From the NCBI GenBank assembly GCA_002293045.1, contig DBCM01000129.1, positions 1 to 42,881 of the forward strand: a stretch of 42,881 bases of DNA, read 5' to 3'. Source of the DNA: Flavobacteriales bacterium UBA958 (GTDB lineage Bacteria; Bacteroidota; Bacteroidia; Flavobacteriales_D; Crocinitomicaceae). The position numbers were made by a program, and so were the translations under genes. Under the pieces are notes generated by a model that searched no databases, had not been told where the DNA came from, and saw nothing but the letters and a program-made list of their open reading frames with translations. Below are positions 8,958-16,874 of this stretch, one piece after another (the stretch's first letter is position 1; each line of letters begins with the position of its first letter).

Positions 8958-11801
8958 TTACCTCAATAAGGTCACGTGGCCTGTGAAAGCCTTGCGTTCA
9001 TCTCGATAAGGCGATTTAATTAATATTTTCCAGGTATATACGCCGTCTTGCATCGGATTTCCATTCATCCGTTTTCCATCCCAACCTACCAAATGGTTGT
9101 GGTTTTCCCAAATTAGTTCGCCCCATCGGTCGTAGATTAAACAGGTAAACTCATAAGGATCGAAATCTGCGGTAATCACGGGAAACCATGTTTGGTTGTA
9201 CTCGTTTCCATCCGGAGTAAAGGTGTTCGGGACGTACAAAAGCTGAGTTTCCGTTAATGTAACTACTCGATTAGTTGTATCCGTACATCCATTGTCTGTA
9301 TATACAATTAGCGTTACTAGATAATTGGCCGTAGTAGTATTGGGGAAGAAATGAACCGGTTCAAATTCGGTAGAGGTAGTTCCATCGCCAAAATCCCAGG
9401 CGTAATAACTGCCCCCCGCGCTTTGGTTGATCATTGAACTGGTATTTTCCAAATCAGTAATATTCATTGGGCTTGGCTCAAAATCTGCGATGGGTAATAC
9501 ATAACTGCACAAATAGTCAGAAATCAAAATATCCCATTCACAACCTAAGGCGGTCGTCAATGTTAAGCCTACGTCGTAACATCCGGGGCTATTGTAGGTG
9601 TAAGAAATTGGTCCTGCTCCAGTCGCGGTAGCTCCGTTTCCAAAGGTCCAAACTGCCTGGGTAAATGGTGTTCCAGTAGAGGTGTTATTCAAGGTAAAGG
9701 AGAAGGGCGTACAATCCGCCAACACGGGAGCGTTGAACGATGGGTATGCCGCAGGCTCAATGGTAATATTTACGTCATCGGTCCCTGTACAACCGTTATT
9801 ATCCGTTCCGATTACCGTGTAGGTTGTATTAACCGTTGGTGTGAAATAATCGTTATTAACTACACCATTATCCCAAGCATAGGTACTTGCTCCTGAACCC
9901 GAGAGCAAGGTGGAATCGCCTTCGCAAATCGACTGATCATTTCCAGCATTTACTACCGGATTAGCCCATATGGTTAAAATCATCTGGTCTGAGTCAATAC
10001 AACCATTTGCATCAGTTCCAGTCACTGTATACGTAACAACGCCCACGGGAGGAATAAAAGTTTGACCGTCCACGAGGCCATTATTCCAAGCGTAGTTAGC
10101 AACTCCAGATCCTGTGATGGTCACACTGGTCCCAGAACATTCGCTGATGTCAGGTCCCGCATCTACCACCGCTGCAGGGAACAGCGTAATGTTTATCGAA
10201 TCTGAATTAATGCAACCATTGGCATCTATGCCTTCTACCGTAAGTATTTCACTGGTCTGAGGAATATATGAAGATCCGTTTGGTGTTCCCGTTTCCCAAC
10301 TATATGTTACAGCACCAAATGCGTTGAGTGGAATGCTGAAACCAGGACATATGGTAGTGTCATTGCCGGCAAACACGGGAGGAAGTGGGTGAACAACTAC
10401 GGTTTGATATAAGGTGTCGGTACAACCCCCTACGTTCGTTGCTGCCAAACCGAGTTGAAACGACCCTGCTTGTTGGTAGGCGTGTGAAGCATTCGTGGTG
10501 ATATCATTTGCGCTCCCATCACCCCAAAGCCATTGATAAGTGACCTGGGCAATATTCGGGTCTTGTGTTGCATTTACCGTATTTACCGTATCAAAAACAC
10601 AGGCATTATTGTAAGTGAAATTAATGGTAGGTGGAGGCAACACATTAATGGTTTGAGAAATCGTATCACTGCATCCGGCTTGCGTAAACACGATGTGTGT
10701 TACTGTATACGTTCCAGGATTTGCATATACGTGCGTCGGGTTTTGATGAACCGCAGGGTTATTACCCGTTAACGTAGAATTATCTCCGAAGTCCCAGAAC
10801 CATGAAGCGGCCCCGCCGTTCGCTAAGGTCACACCGTTAATGGAGGTAGGGAGGATCGTGGGTGTACTGTTAAATTGCGTAGGCGACCACGGGCATGCTT
10901 GGGTAACGGTGAAATTGTTGCTTACGGTGGTTGGTATCGCTTGCGCTGTTAACGCTACAGTACAATTTCCTTGATTAGAAAATGATTGCATGGTTACCGT
11001 ATACGTTGGGGCGGCATTAGCAACCGGAATAGAAATGGATTGGGTATTCTGTCCTGAACTCCAACTGTAACTCTGAAATCCTGCAGGGCCTGCAATGTTG
11101 ATGGTATTGGCTCCAAAGCAATAATCTAAGTCCAAAATCAAGGGCATGCAGTCTGCAACCACGTAGGCATAGCCAAAATGCCCTGAATAATCACAATCTT
11201 TTGTGGTAAATTCCACCGTGACTAGCTGACCCGTATACGCAGTAAGGTTAACGCCAACTATCGTCCAAGGCAACCATTTAACACCGCCGCAAGTTTGAAA
11301 GTTTTGTCCCGGTTGACCTGCATAAACCGTATACACACCGCAATTACCTCCGATTTGGGTGCCATTTTGATCCAATAAGCGCATTTGAAATACTGGTTGC
11401 GCATTGGGTGGATGTCCAGGATCCTCAAGAACACAGGCATATTTGTAAATAAACAATGCGTTTTGTGGGCTCACAGTCATCGTATAACGGAGTTGTTCTC
11501 CTTGAGCACCCGTTCCTGAATTACCAAGGCGCGCAGAGGAGGTACTTCCCGGGGGTACCAATGGCAATCCTCCGCATGAAAACGGATCTGTCCCCGCTCC
11601 CGTCATGATGGTATGCCTTCCGGCAACAATGCCAGGGCTAGCAGCGGGATTTGCATAATTTCCAGTGAAGCCTTGCCAATTCGTAAAATTACCCATGCTT
11701 AAATTCGCATTCGGACAACCCGCGTTGTTTTGCGTATAAATTACCACAGGGGTAATTCCAAAGGAAAAAAGAATGACTAATAAGCGTATTTTACGTTGCA
11801 T
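8958..11801 (-). CDS. T9SS type B protein with PKD domains and three 70-residue repeats
   Basis: A 947-residue paralogue of the adjacent 1153-residue protein. A signal peptide (about 1-24, ending VIYTQ) is followed by the same N-terminal module (about 25-222), PKD domains at about 302-390 (WDFGDNS) and 392-470 (WGDGSA), three 70-residue Ig-like repeats from about 476, 546 and 616, two further PKD-like domains (690-850; WDFGDGTTS) and the type B sorting domain (852-947; VPNTFTPDGNEYNQTW, IYDRWGELIWE). The domain order is identical to the paralogue except that three repeats are absent, which accounts for the 206-residue length difference. Synonymous sites between the two genes differ widely, so the duplication is not recent. 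Expected role: T9SS-exported surface or secreted protein, ligand unknown. It is the first gene of the minus-strand block. Confidence 0.88.
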   Translation of the reverse strand: MQRKIRLLVILFSFGITPVVIYTQNNAGCPNANLSMGNFTNWQGFTGNYANPAASPGIVAGRHTIMTGAGTDPFSCGGLPLVPPGSTSSARLGNSGTGAQGEQLRYTMTVSPQNALFIYKYACVLEDPGHPPNAQPVFQMRLLDQNGTQIGGNCGVYTVYAGQPGQNFQTCGGVKWLPWTIVGVNLTAYTGQLVTVEFTTKDCDYSGHFGYAYVVADCMPLILDLDYCFGANTINIAGPAGFQSYSWSSGQNTQSISIPVANAAPTYTVTMQSFSNQGNCTVALTAQAIPTTVSNNFTVTQACPWSPTQFNSTPTILPTSINGVTLANGGAASWFWDFGDNSTLTGNNPAVHQNPTHVYANPGTYTVTHIVFTQAGCSDTISQTINVLPPPTINFTYNNACVFDTVNTVNATQDPNIAQVTYQWLWGDGSANDITTNASHAYQQAGSFQLGLAATNVGGCTDTLYQTVVVHPLPPVFAGNDTTICPGFSIPLNAFGAVTYSWETGTPNGSSYIPQTSEILTVEGIDANGCINSDSINITLFPAAVVDAGPDISECSGTSVTITGSGVANYAWNNGLVDGQTFIPPVGVVTYTVTGTDANGCIDSDQMILTIWANPVVNAGNDQSICEGDSTLLSGSGASTYAWDNGVVNNDYFTPTVNTTYTVIGTDNNGCTGTDDVNITIEPAAYPSFNAPVLADCTPFSFTLNNTSTGTPFTQAVWTFGNGATATGAGPISYTYNSPGCYDVGLTLTTALGCEWDILISDYLCSYVLPIADFEPSPMNITDLENTSSMINQSAGGSYYAWDFGDGTTSTEFEPVHFFPNTTTANYLVTLIVYTDNGCTDTTNRVVTLTETQLLYVPNTFTPDGNEYNQTWFPVITADFDPYEFTCLIYDRWGELIWENHNHLVGWDGKRMNGNPMQDGVYTWKILIKSPYRDERKAFTGHVTLLR
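9744..10376 (-). repeat. three tandem 70-residue Ig-like repeats
   Basis: Protein residues about 476-686 contain three units of the same type as the six in the neighbouring paralogue. The last two correspond best to units 5 and 6 there (PPVGVV, WANPVVNAG, QSICEG and IEPAAYP are shared). The first opens like unit 4 (ICPGFSIPLNA) but continues more like unit 1 (WETGTxNG, NGCxNxDS). Confidence 0.8.
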
Positions 11802-11814
11802 AGATATAGGTATT

Positions 11815-11822
11815 CAAATCTA
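11815..11822 (-). promoter_or_regulatory. -7 box upstream of the 947-residue T9SS gene
   Basis: TAGATTTG on the minus strand fits TAnnTTTG exactly and ends 13 bases before the ATG at 11801. The 214-base gap 11802-12015 is the longest non-coding stretch in the window. It holds this box, the gdhA promoter in the opposite direction, and otherwise AT-rich sequence with nothing else I can identify. Confidence 0.55.
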
Positions 11823-11983
11823 TAAATTTTTTCTTGTTAAATAAAATCCTCGAGGGTTACGAATTGAATAAATTTTAGTTGCCAATTTTGATATTAAATA
11901 GAAATGAAGTTTTGGTTAGTTTAGTGTCATTTTAACACTTAGTCTTTGTTGAAAAATATTAATTCGACAACTTAAAAACTTGT

Positions 11984-11991
11984 TACATTTG
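11984..11991 (+). promoter_or_regulatory. -7 box of gdhA
   Basis: TACATTTG matches the Bacteroidota -7 consensus TAnnTTTG and lies 24 bases before the gdhA ATG, predicting a leader of about 15-20 bases. A -33 TTG at normal spacing is not obvious; TTG triplets occur at 11946-11951 but are too far away. Confidence 0.6.
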
Positions 11992-12015
11992 TGAGCAAAT
12001 TTTAAATTCAGTCGT

Positions 12016-13371
12016 ATGTCAAACAAATATCAGAAGGAAATTGATGCCTTCATGGAAAATGTCAAGGCCAAGAATAGTCACGAACCCGAGTTCCTTCAAG
12101 CAGTGCATGAAGTAGCGGAGGCCATTATTCCATTTACCGAGCAGCACACGAAGTACAAGGATGCGAAAATTCTTGAACGGATTATTGAGCCTGAACGAAC
12201 GATTATATTTCGAGTTCCATGGTTAGATGATCACGGAAACGTTCAGGTGAACCGCGGATACCGTGTTGAATTTAACTCAGCCATTGGACCATACAAAGGA
12301 GGTTTGCGTTTTCACCCTTCTGTGAATCTTTCTATCCTTAAGTTCTTAGGTTTTGAGCAAATTTTCAAAAACTCTTTAACTACTCTTCCAATGGGAGGCG
12401 GTAAAGGAGGCTCGGATTTTGATCCAAAAGGAAAATCTGACAATGAAGTAATGAAGTTTTGCCAATCGTTTATGACGGAACTGTCTCGCCACATTGGTGC
12501 AGACACGGACGTTCCTGCGGGTGACATCGGTGTAGGAGGAAGAGAGATTGGTTACATGTTTGGACAGTATAAGCGAATTCGAAATGAGTTTACGGGTGTA
12601 TTAACCGGAAAAGCTAGAAACTGGGGTGGTTCGTTGATTCGTCCAGAAGCAACAGGATATGGTACGGTTTATTTTGCAAAAGAAATGTTAGCCACTAAAG
12701 GAGATTCCTTCAATGGTAAAACTGTGGTAGTTTCAGGTTCAGGTAATGTAGCGCAATTCGCATGCGAAAAGGCGACACAATTGGGGGCTAAAGTGGTAAC
12801 ACTTTCAGATTCTTCAGGCTATATCCATGATGCAGACGGCATCGATGCTGAAAAATTAGCTTTCGTTATGGAATTGAAAAATGTGAAGCGTGGACGAATT
12901 GCTGAATACACTCAACAATATCCAAACGCAAAATTTGTAGCTGGGAAACGTCCTTGGGAAGTGAAAGCAGACATCGCATTGCCATGTGCCACTCAAAATG
13001 AATTGAATGGTGAAGAAGCTAAAGCCCTTATTGCTAATGGCGTTAAATGTGTAGCTGAAGGTGCGAATATGCCTTCAACTCCAGAGGCAATTTCTGCATT
13101 CCAAGCAGCAAATGTGTTGTTTGCACCAGGAAAAGCTTCCAATGCAGGTGGTGTAGCCACATCAGGACTTGAAATGTCACAAAACTCTTTAAGATTATCT
13201 TGGTCAGCCGAGGAGGTGGACCAACGTTTACACGGCATCATGGTTTCAATTCATGAAGCTTGTGTGAAATATGGCACAAAAGAAGACGGTAATGTGGATT
13301 ACGTTAAAGGAGCGAATGTTGCTGGATTCGTGAAGGTAGCTGATGCTATGATCGACCAAGGCTTAGTTTAA
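12016..13371 (+). CDS. gdhA: NADP-type glutamate dehydrogenase, hexameric class
   Basis: A 451-residue cytosolic enzyme that interconverts 2-oxoglutarate plus ammonium and glutamate; the short hexameric class is usually NADP-linked and used for ammonium assimilation. The dimerisation domain carries PYKGGLRFHP (residues 92-101) and the active-site signature LPMGGGKGGSDFDPKGK with catalytic Lys130. The Rossmann domain contains VVVSGSGNVAQFACEKA and ends with GVATSGLEMSQNS. Length equals the family norm (about 445-450). The ATG at 12016 gives the expected N-terminus. The gene is monocistronic: it has its own -7 box and is followed by a strong intrinsic terminator 24 bases after the stop. Cofactor preference for NADP is inferred from the class, not from a tested residue. 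Confidence 0.96.
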   Translation: MSNKYQKEIDAFMENVKAKNSHEPEFLQAVHEVAEAIIPFTEQHTKYKDAKILERIIEPERTIIFRVPWLDDHGNVQVNRGYRVEFNSAIGPYKGGLRFHPSVNLSILKFLGFEQIFKNSLTTLPMGGGKGGSDFDPKGKSDNEVMKFCQSFMTELSRHIGADTDVPAGDIGVGGREIGYMFGQYKRIRNEFTGVLTGKARNWGGSLIRPEATGYGTVYFAKEMLATKGDSFNGKTVVVSGSGNVAQFACEKATQLGAKVVTLSDSSGYIHDADGIDAEKLAFVMELKNVKRGRIAEYTQQYPNAKFVAGKRPWEVKADIALPCATQNELNGEEAKALIANGVKCVAEGANMPSTPEAISAFQAANVLFAPGKASNAGGVATSGLEMSQNSLRLSWSAEEVDQRLHGIMVSIHEACVKYGTKEDGNVDYVKGANVAGFVKVADAMIDQGLV

Positions 13372-13394
13372 TCCTCATTTTCTCAAAACTCTTT

Positions 13395-13418
13395 AAACCC
13401 ACCTCGGTGGGTTTTTTT
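13395..13418 (+). terminator. intrinsic terminator after gdhA
   Basis: A perfect inverted repeat, AAACCCACC (13395-13403) and GGTGGGTTT (13406-13414), is followed by a run of seven T beginning at 13412. With the two top base pairs opened the loop is a CTCG tetraloop-like turn. It sits between the gdhA stop (13371) and the E1 -7 box (13425). Confidence 0.9.
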
Positions 13419-13424
13419 ATTTGT

Positions 13425-13432
13425 TAAATTTG
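13425..13432 (+). promoter_or_regulatory. -7 box of the E1 dehydrogenase gene
   Basis: TAAATTTG fits TAnnTTTG exactly. It begins seven bases after the terminator T-run and ends only four bases before the GTG start codon, so transcription should begin at or within a few bases of the start codon. Confidence 0.6.
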
Positions 13433-13436
13433 CAAG

Positions 13437-15437
13437 GTGGAAAACAATCTAGACCAATTACATATTACGTATGATCGAACGGGCTTCGATAACGAAGAAT
13501 TAATTAATATTTATAAAGCCATTCTCCTCCCACGTTTGATTGAAGAAAAGATGCTCATCTTACTGCGTCAAGGGAAAATAACGAAGTGGTTTTCGGGCTG
13601 GGGTCAGGAGGGGATTTCTGTCGGGTGCGCATATGCATTGCAATCCGATGAATATATTCTGCCGATGCACCGAAATTTAGGCGTATTTACTACACGAGAA
13701 ATTCCCTTAAATCGCCTGTTCGCTCAATTCCAGGGAAAAATGTCAGGATTTACCAAAGGAAGAGACCGTTCGTTTCACTTTGGTTCCAACGAGCACCATT
13801 TGGTAGGAATGATTTCTCACCTCGGACCGCAATTGGGCATTGCAGATGGGATTGCTTTAGCTCAAAAACTAAAGAAAAACAATAAAGCAACACTCGTATT
13901 TTCTGGAGACGGTGGCGCCTCAGAAGGAGATTTCCACGAGTCGTTGAATGTCGCTGCAGTTTGGGATTTACCCGTAATATTCTGCATCGAAAATAATGCA
14001 TGGGGTCTGTCAACCCCTTCCAACGAGCAGTTTAAGTGCAAACAATTTATTGATAAAGGGATTGGGTACGGCATGAATTCAATTCAAGTGGATGGCAACA
14101 ATATTCTAGCAGTGATTCGGGCTATTCGAACGATTGCGGAAGAAATTCGTGCGAATCCAAAGCCCTATTTGGTGGAATTGATGTCTTTTAGAATGCGCGG
14201 GCATGAAGAAGCATCTGGAACAAAATATTACCCAGAAGGGATTCAAGAGAAATGGGCATTGAAGGACCCAGTAGCAAATTTCGAGTTATTTCTACTGCAA
14301 GAAAAGGTGTTAAATGAAGCGCTTATCGCACAAATAAAAGAAGGGTTTAAAGCGGATATCCAACATTCCTTTGATGAGGCTAATTCGGAATCAGCTATTG
14401 TACCTTCTCTGACCGCGGAGCTCTCGGATTTGTATGCTGCTTCCTCCGAACAAATTATTCCCCCTGCCGGAGACTCTAAGGAACTTAGGTTCATTGATGC
14501 CATACAAGAAGGCTTGAGTCAAAGCATGGAAAGACATCCGAATCTTGTCCTTATGGGCCAAGACATTGCCGAGTATGGCGGGGCCTTTAAAGTAACCGAA
14601 GGATTTGTTGAGAAATTCGGGAAAGATCGTGTGCGAAATACTCCCTTGTGTGAGTCGGCAATCGTTGGGGCAGGATTAGGGCTATCCATTTCTGGAATGA
14701 AAGCCATGGTGGAAATGCAGTTTGCGGATTTCGTTACCTGTGGATTTAACCAAATCATAAATAATTTAGCCAAAATTCATTGGCGCTGGGGGCAACACGC
14801 CGACGTAGTGGTACGGATGCCTACAGGTGCTGGTACTGCAGCTGGTCCATTTCACTCTCAAAGCAATGAAGCCTGGTTTACACATACCCCGGGGTTAAAA
14901 GTCGTTTATCCTTCGAATCCATTTGATGCCAAAGGCTTATTGAATGCCTCCATCGAAGATCCAAACCCGGTCCTTTTCTTCGAACATAAGGCCCTTTATC
15001 GAAGTACAAAAGGAATGGTTCCTAGTGCGTATTATCACTTGGAAATCGGTAAGGCAGCCGTTGCAAGCGAAGGAAAGCTAGCCAGTATTATAACGTATGG
15101 TGCTGGCGTACACTGGGCCTTAGAATTAAAAGAGGAACGTGGCATAGACGTTGAAATCATTGACTTAAGAACCCTGTTGCCTTTAGATACGGAGTGTATT
15201 TATAACTCAGTAAGAAAAACTGGTAAAGCATTGATTCTTCATGAGGATTCCTTATTTGGAGGAATTGGAGGTGAGATTTCAGCCTTGATTAATGAGCATT
15301 GTTTTGAATCTTTGGATGCTCCGGTTAGAAGAGTTGGTTCCCTTGATACGCCAGTACCTTTTGCTGTAGCCTTGGAAGAACAGTTCCTTCCTAAAAAACG
15401 GTTCGAAGAGACTATAATAGAATTAATTGCCTATTGA
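13437..15437 (+). CDS. 2-oxoacid dehydrogenase E1, alpha and beta subunits fused
   Basis: A 666-residue fusion of the two thiamine-diphosphate E1 subunits. The alpha part (about 1-335) contains the TPP motif GDG (157-159) with NN at 186-187 and MRGHEEASGTKYY. After a low-complexity linker (about 312-346) the beta part starts at RFIDAIQEGL (351) and carries GQDIAEYGGAFKVTEGF, the PTGAGTAAGPFHSQS loop and the C-terminal transketolase domain (IDLRTLLPLD). Such proteins decarboxylate pyruvate or branched-chain 2-oxoacids and pass the acyl group to a lipoyl E2; no E2 or E3 lies in this window, so the substrate is open. Fused E1 proteins are common in Bacteroidota. The only reasonable start is GTG at 13437, because the next Met (residue 39) would remove the first conserved helix. 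The 3' end overlaps xerD by seven bases, tail to tail. Confidence 0.92.
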   Translation: MENNLDQLHITYDRTGFDNEELINIYKAILLPRLIEEKMLILLRQGKITKWFSGWGQEGISVGCAYALQSDEYILPMHRNLGVFTTREIPLNRLFAQFQGKMSGFTKGRDRSFHFGSNEHHLVGMISHLGPQLGIADGIALAQKLKKNNKATLVFSGDGGASEGDFHESLNVAAVWDLPVIFCIENNAWGLSTPSNEQFKCKQFIDKGIGYGMNSIQVDGNNILAVIRAIRTIAEEIRANPKPYLVELMSFRMRGHEEASGTKYYPEGIQEKWALKDPVANFELFLLQEKVLNEALIAQIKEGFKADIQHSFDEANSESAIVPSLTAELSDLYAASSEQIIPPAGDSKELRFIDAIQEGLSQSMERHPNLVLMGQDIAEYGGAFKVTEGFVEKFGKDRVRNTPLCESAIVGAGLGLSISGMKAMVEMQFADFVTCGFNQIINNLAKIHWRWGQHADVVVRMPTGAGTAAGPFHSQSNEAWFTHTPGLKVVYPSNPFDAKGLLNASIEDPNPVLFFEHKALYRSTKGMVPSAYYHLEIGKAAVASEGKLASIITYGAGVHWALELKEERGIDVEIIDLRTLLPLDTECIYNSVRKTGKALILHEDSLFGGIGGEISALINEHCFESLDAPVRRVGSLDTPVPFAVALEEQFLPKKRFEETIIELIAY

Positions 15438-16330
15438 TAATTTCTTGGGTGAAAGGTTAAAATTGCCTCCCGCAAAAAGCGTTGGTCCATATGGGTATAA
15501 ATCTCGGTGGTTGTTATCGATTCATGTCCCAACATTTCTTGAATCGCCCGTAAATTCGCCCCGCCTTCTAATAGGTGTGTAGCAAAGGAATGCCGAAACG
15601 TATGCGGAGAGATATTTTTTTGCAAGCCGATGGATTCCGCCAATTGTTTGATTATAGTGAATATCATCACCCGTGTGAGGCGTTTCCCTCTTCGATTTAA
15701 AAACACAATTTGCTCATCGCCTTTGTATATATCGAGTTGTTTACGTTGATGTTCTACATACCACGTAATCTCCTTTTCAACGGATTTACTCATGGGAACT
15801 AAACGTTCCTTGTTTCCTTTTCCGATCACTCGAATATACCCTTCGTCGTAAAATAAATCCGATTGTTTCAGATTTACCAATTCACTGACACGTATGCCAC
15901 AGCTGTATAAGGTTTCTAAGATCGCGCGGTTACGATGTCCCTCGGGTTTTGATACGTCTATGGCCGCAATTAATGCATCAATCTCCTCCATGTCGAGTAC
16001 TTCCGGAAGTTTCCGACCAATTTTTGGTTGTTCCAACAGTTCACTCGGGTCGTTTTGTATGAGTTGCTCCAGGAGTAAAAATCCGAAAAACTGCTTGATT
16101 CCCGAGATAATTCTGGCCTGAGTTCTTGCGCTTAAGCCTAAATCATAGAGCAGTGAAACAAATTCCTTTAAGTCCTGATACGAAATGCTTGTTGGTGCGA
16201 CCTTATTCGAAAGACAAAAATCACGTAATTTTATTAAGTCCTGTTGGTAGGCGAGACAAGAATTTTCTGAGAGCCCTTTTTCAATTCTCAAATATGAAAT
16301 AAATTGCTTTGTTAATTGATCCCAGGTCAC
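15431..16330 (-). CDS. xerD: tyrosine recombinase XerD
   Basis: A 299-residue site-specific recombinase with an N-terminal SAM-like core-binding domain (1-90) and a catalytic domain with the full active-site set: Arg147 (CGIRVSEL), Lys171 (IGKGNKE), His243 and Arg246 (PHTFRHSFATHLLEGG), His269 (LGHES) and nucleophile Tyr278 (EIYTH). With a XerC-type partner it resolves chromosome dimers at dif during division. Length and motifs fit housekeeping XerD rather than a phage or integron enzyme, and no attachment site or cargo is nearby. The start is GTG at 16328-16330, because the only upstream in-frame ATG is followed after one codon by a stop. It is divergent from aroQ, a gene order I recall from other Bacteroidota, and overlaps the E1 gene by seven bases at the 3' end. 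Confidence 0.92.
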   Translation of the reverse strand: MTWDQLTKQFISYLRIEKGLSENSCLAYQQDLIKLRDFCLSNKVAPTSISYQDLKEFVSLLYDLGLSARTQARIISGIKQFFGFLLLEQLIQNDPSELLEQPKIGRKLPEVLDMEEIDALIAAIDVSKPEGHRNRAILETLYSCGIRVSELVNLKQSDLFYDEGYIRVIGKGNKERLVPMSKSVEKEITWYVEHQRKQLDIYKGDEQIVFLNRRGKRLTRVMIFTIIKQLAESIGLQKNISPHTFRHSFATHLLEGGANLRAIQEMLGHESITTTEIYTHMDQRFLREAILTFHPRNYQ

Positions 16331-16367
16331 TGTTTAGTTCATTTACACCGAGTGTATTGCGGTATTT

Positions 16368-16375
16368 CAAAGTTA
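16368..16375 (-). promoter_or_regulatory. -7 box of xerD
   Basis: TAACTTTG on the minus strand is an exact TAnnTTTG match, 37 bases before the GTG start. The leader would contain the three-codon string ATG AAC TAA (16342-16334) in the same frame as xerD. Confidence 0.55.
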
Positions 16376-16388
16376 CTAGAATAAGTGC

Positions 16389-16415
16389 TTGAATGGTAAA
16401 ATTCCCTTATTTTTA
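16389..16415 (+). promoter_or_regulatory. putative aroQ promoter
   Basis: A TTG at 16389-16391 and TATTTTTA at 16408-16415 (7 of 8 to TAnnTTTG) have a first-base spacing of 19, near the usual distance between the -33 and -7 elements in this phylum. The box ends four bases before the aroQ ATG at 16420, so the leader would be very short or absent. It is divergent from the xerD promoter. Confidence 0.45.
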
Positions 16416-16419
16416 CCGC

Positions 16420-16830
16420 ATGAAAATCGCGATCGTTAACGGCCCAAATTTAAATCTTCTCGGTACTCGAGAACCTGAGGTGTATGGCAATCAATCGTTT
16501 GAAGCGTTTTTCACTGCATTGACGGCTGATTTCTCAGATGAACTGTGTTATTTTCAGTCCAACATTGAAGGGGAGTTAATTGATTTCTTGCAACAATTTA
16601 AGGGCGATGGAATTCTGCTTAATGCCGGAGGTTATACGCATACCAGCGTGGCGATTCGGGATTGTATCGCTGCCATTGAAACTCCAGTTATCGAAGTGCA
16701 CATTTCGAATGTAGCGTCGAGAGAATCGTTCCGTCACGAATCCTTATTAACACCAGTTTGTATTGGTTTGGTGATGGGCTTTGGTCTGGAGAGTTACCGC
16801 ATGGCACTCGCTTATTTTACTACTCACTGA
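16420..16830 (+). CDS. aroQ: 3-dehydroquinate dehydratase, type II
   Basis: A 136-residue type II dehydroquinase that removes water from 3-dehydroquinate in the shikimate pathway; the family forms dodecamers in the cytosol. The N-terminus MKIAIVNGPNLNLLGTREP is diagnostic, followed by the catalytic Tyr in EVYGN, the LNAGGYTHTSVAIRD segment with Asn and His, EVHISNVASRESFRHES, and a C-terminal helix. An ATG nine codons upstream (16393) would add residues outside the family N-terminus and lies inside the promoter, so 16420 is chosen. The substitution of Gly for the common Ala in NAGGYTH is mild. The vWA gene starts 44 bases downstream and may be co-transcribed. Confidence 0.95.
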   Translation: MKIAIVNGPNLNLLGTREPEVYGNQSFEAFFTALTADFSDELCYFQSNIEGELIDFLQQFKGDGILLNAGGYTHTSVAIRDCIAAIETPVIEVHISNVASRESFRHESLLTPVCIGLVMGFGLESYRMALAYFTTH

Positions 16831-16874
16831 ACCATTTCAAACATGGGGTGTACCCGATGGCAAATTAAATAGCC

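Noticed and set aside
15431..16330. Tyrosine recombinase as a sign of an integrated mobile element
   Set aside because: All motifs and the length match housekeeping XerD, it lies beside aroQ, and no attachment repeats, transposase or cargo genes are present.
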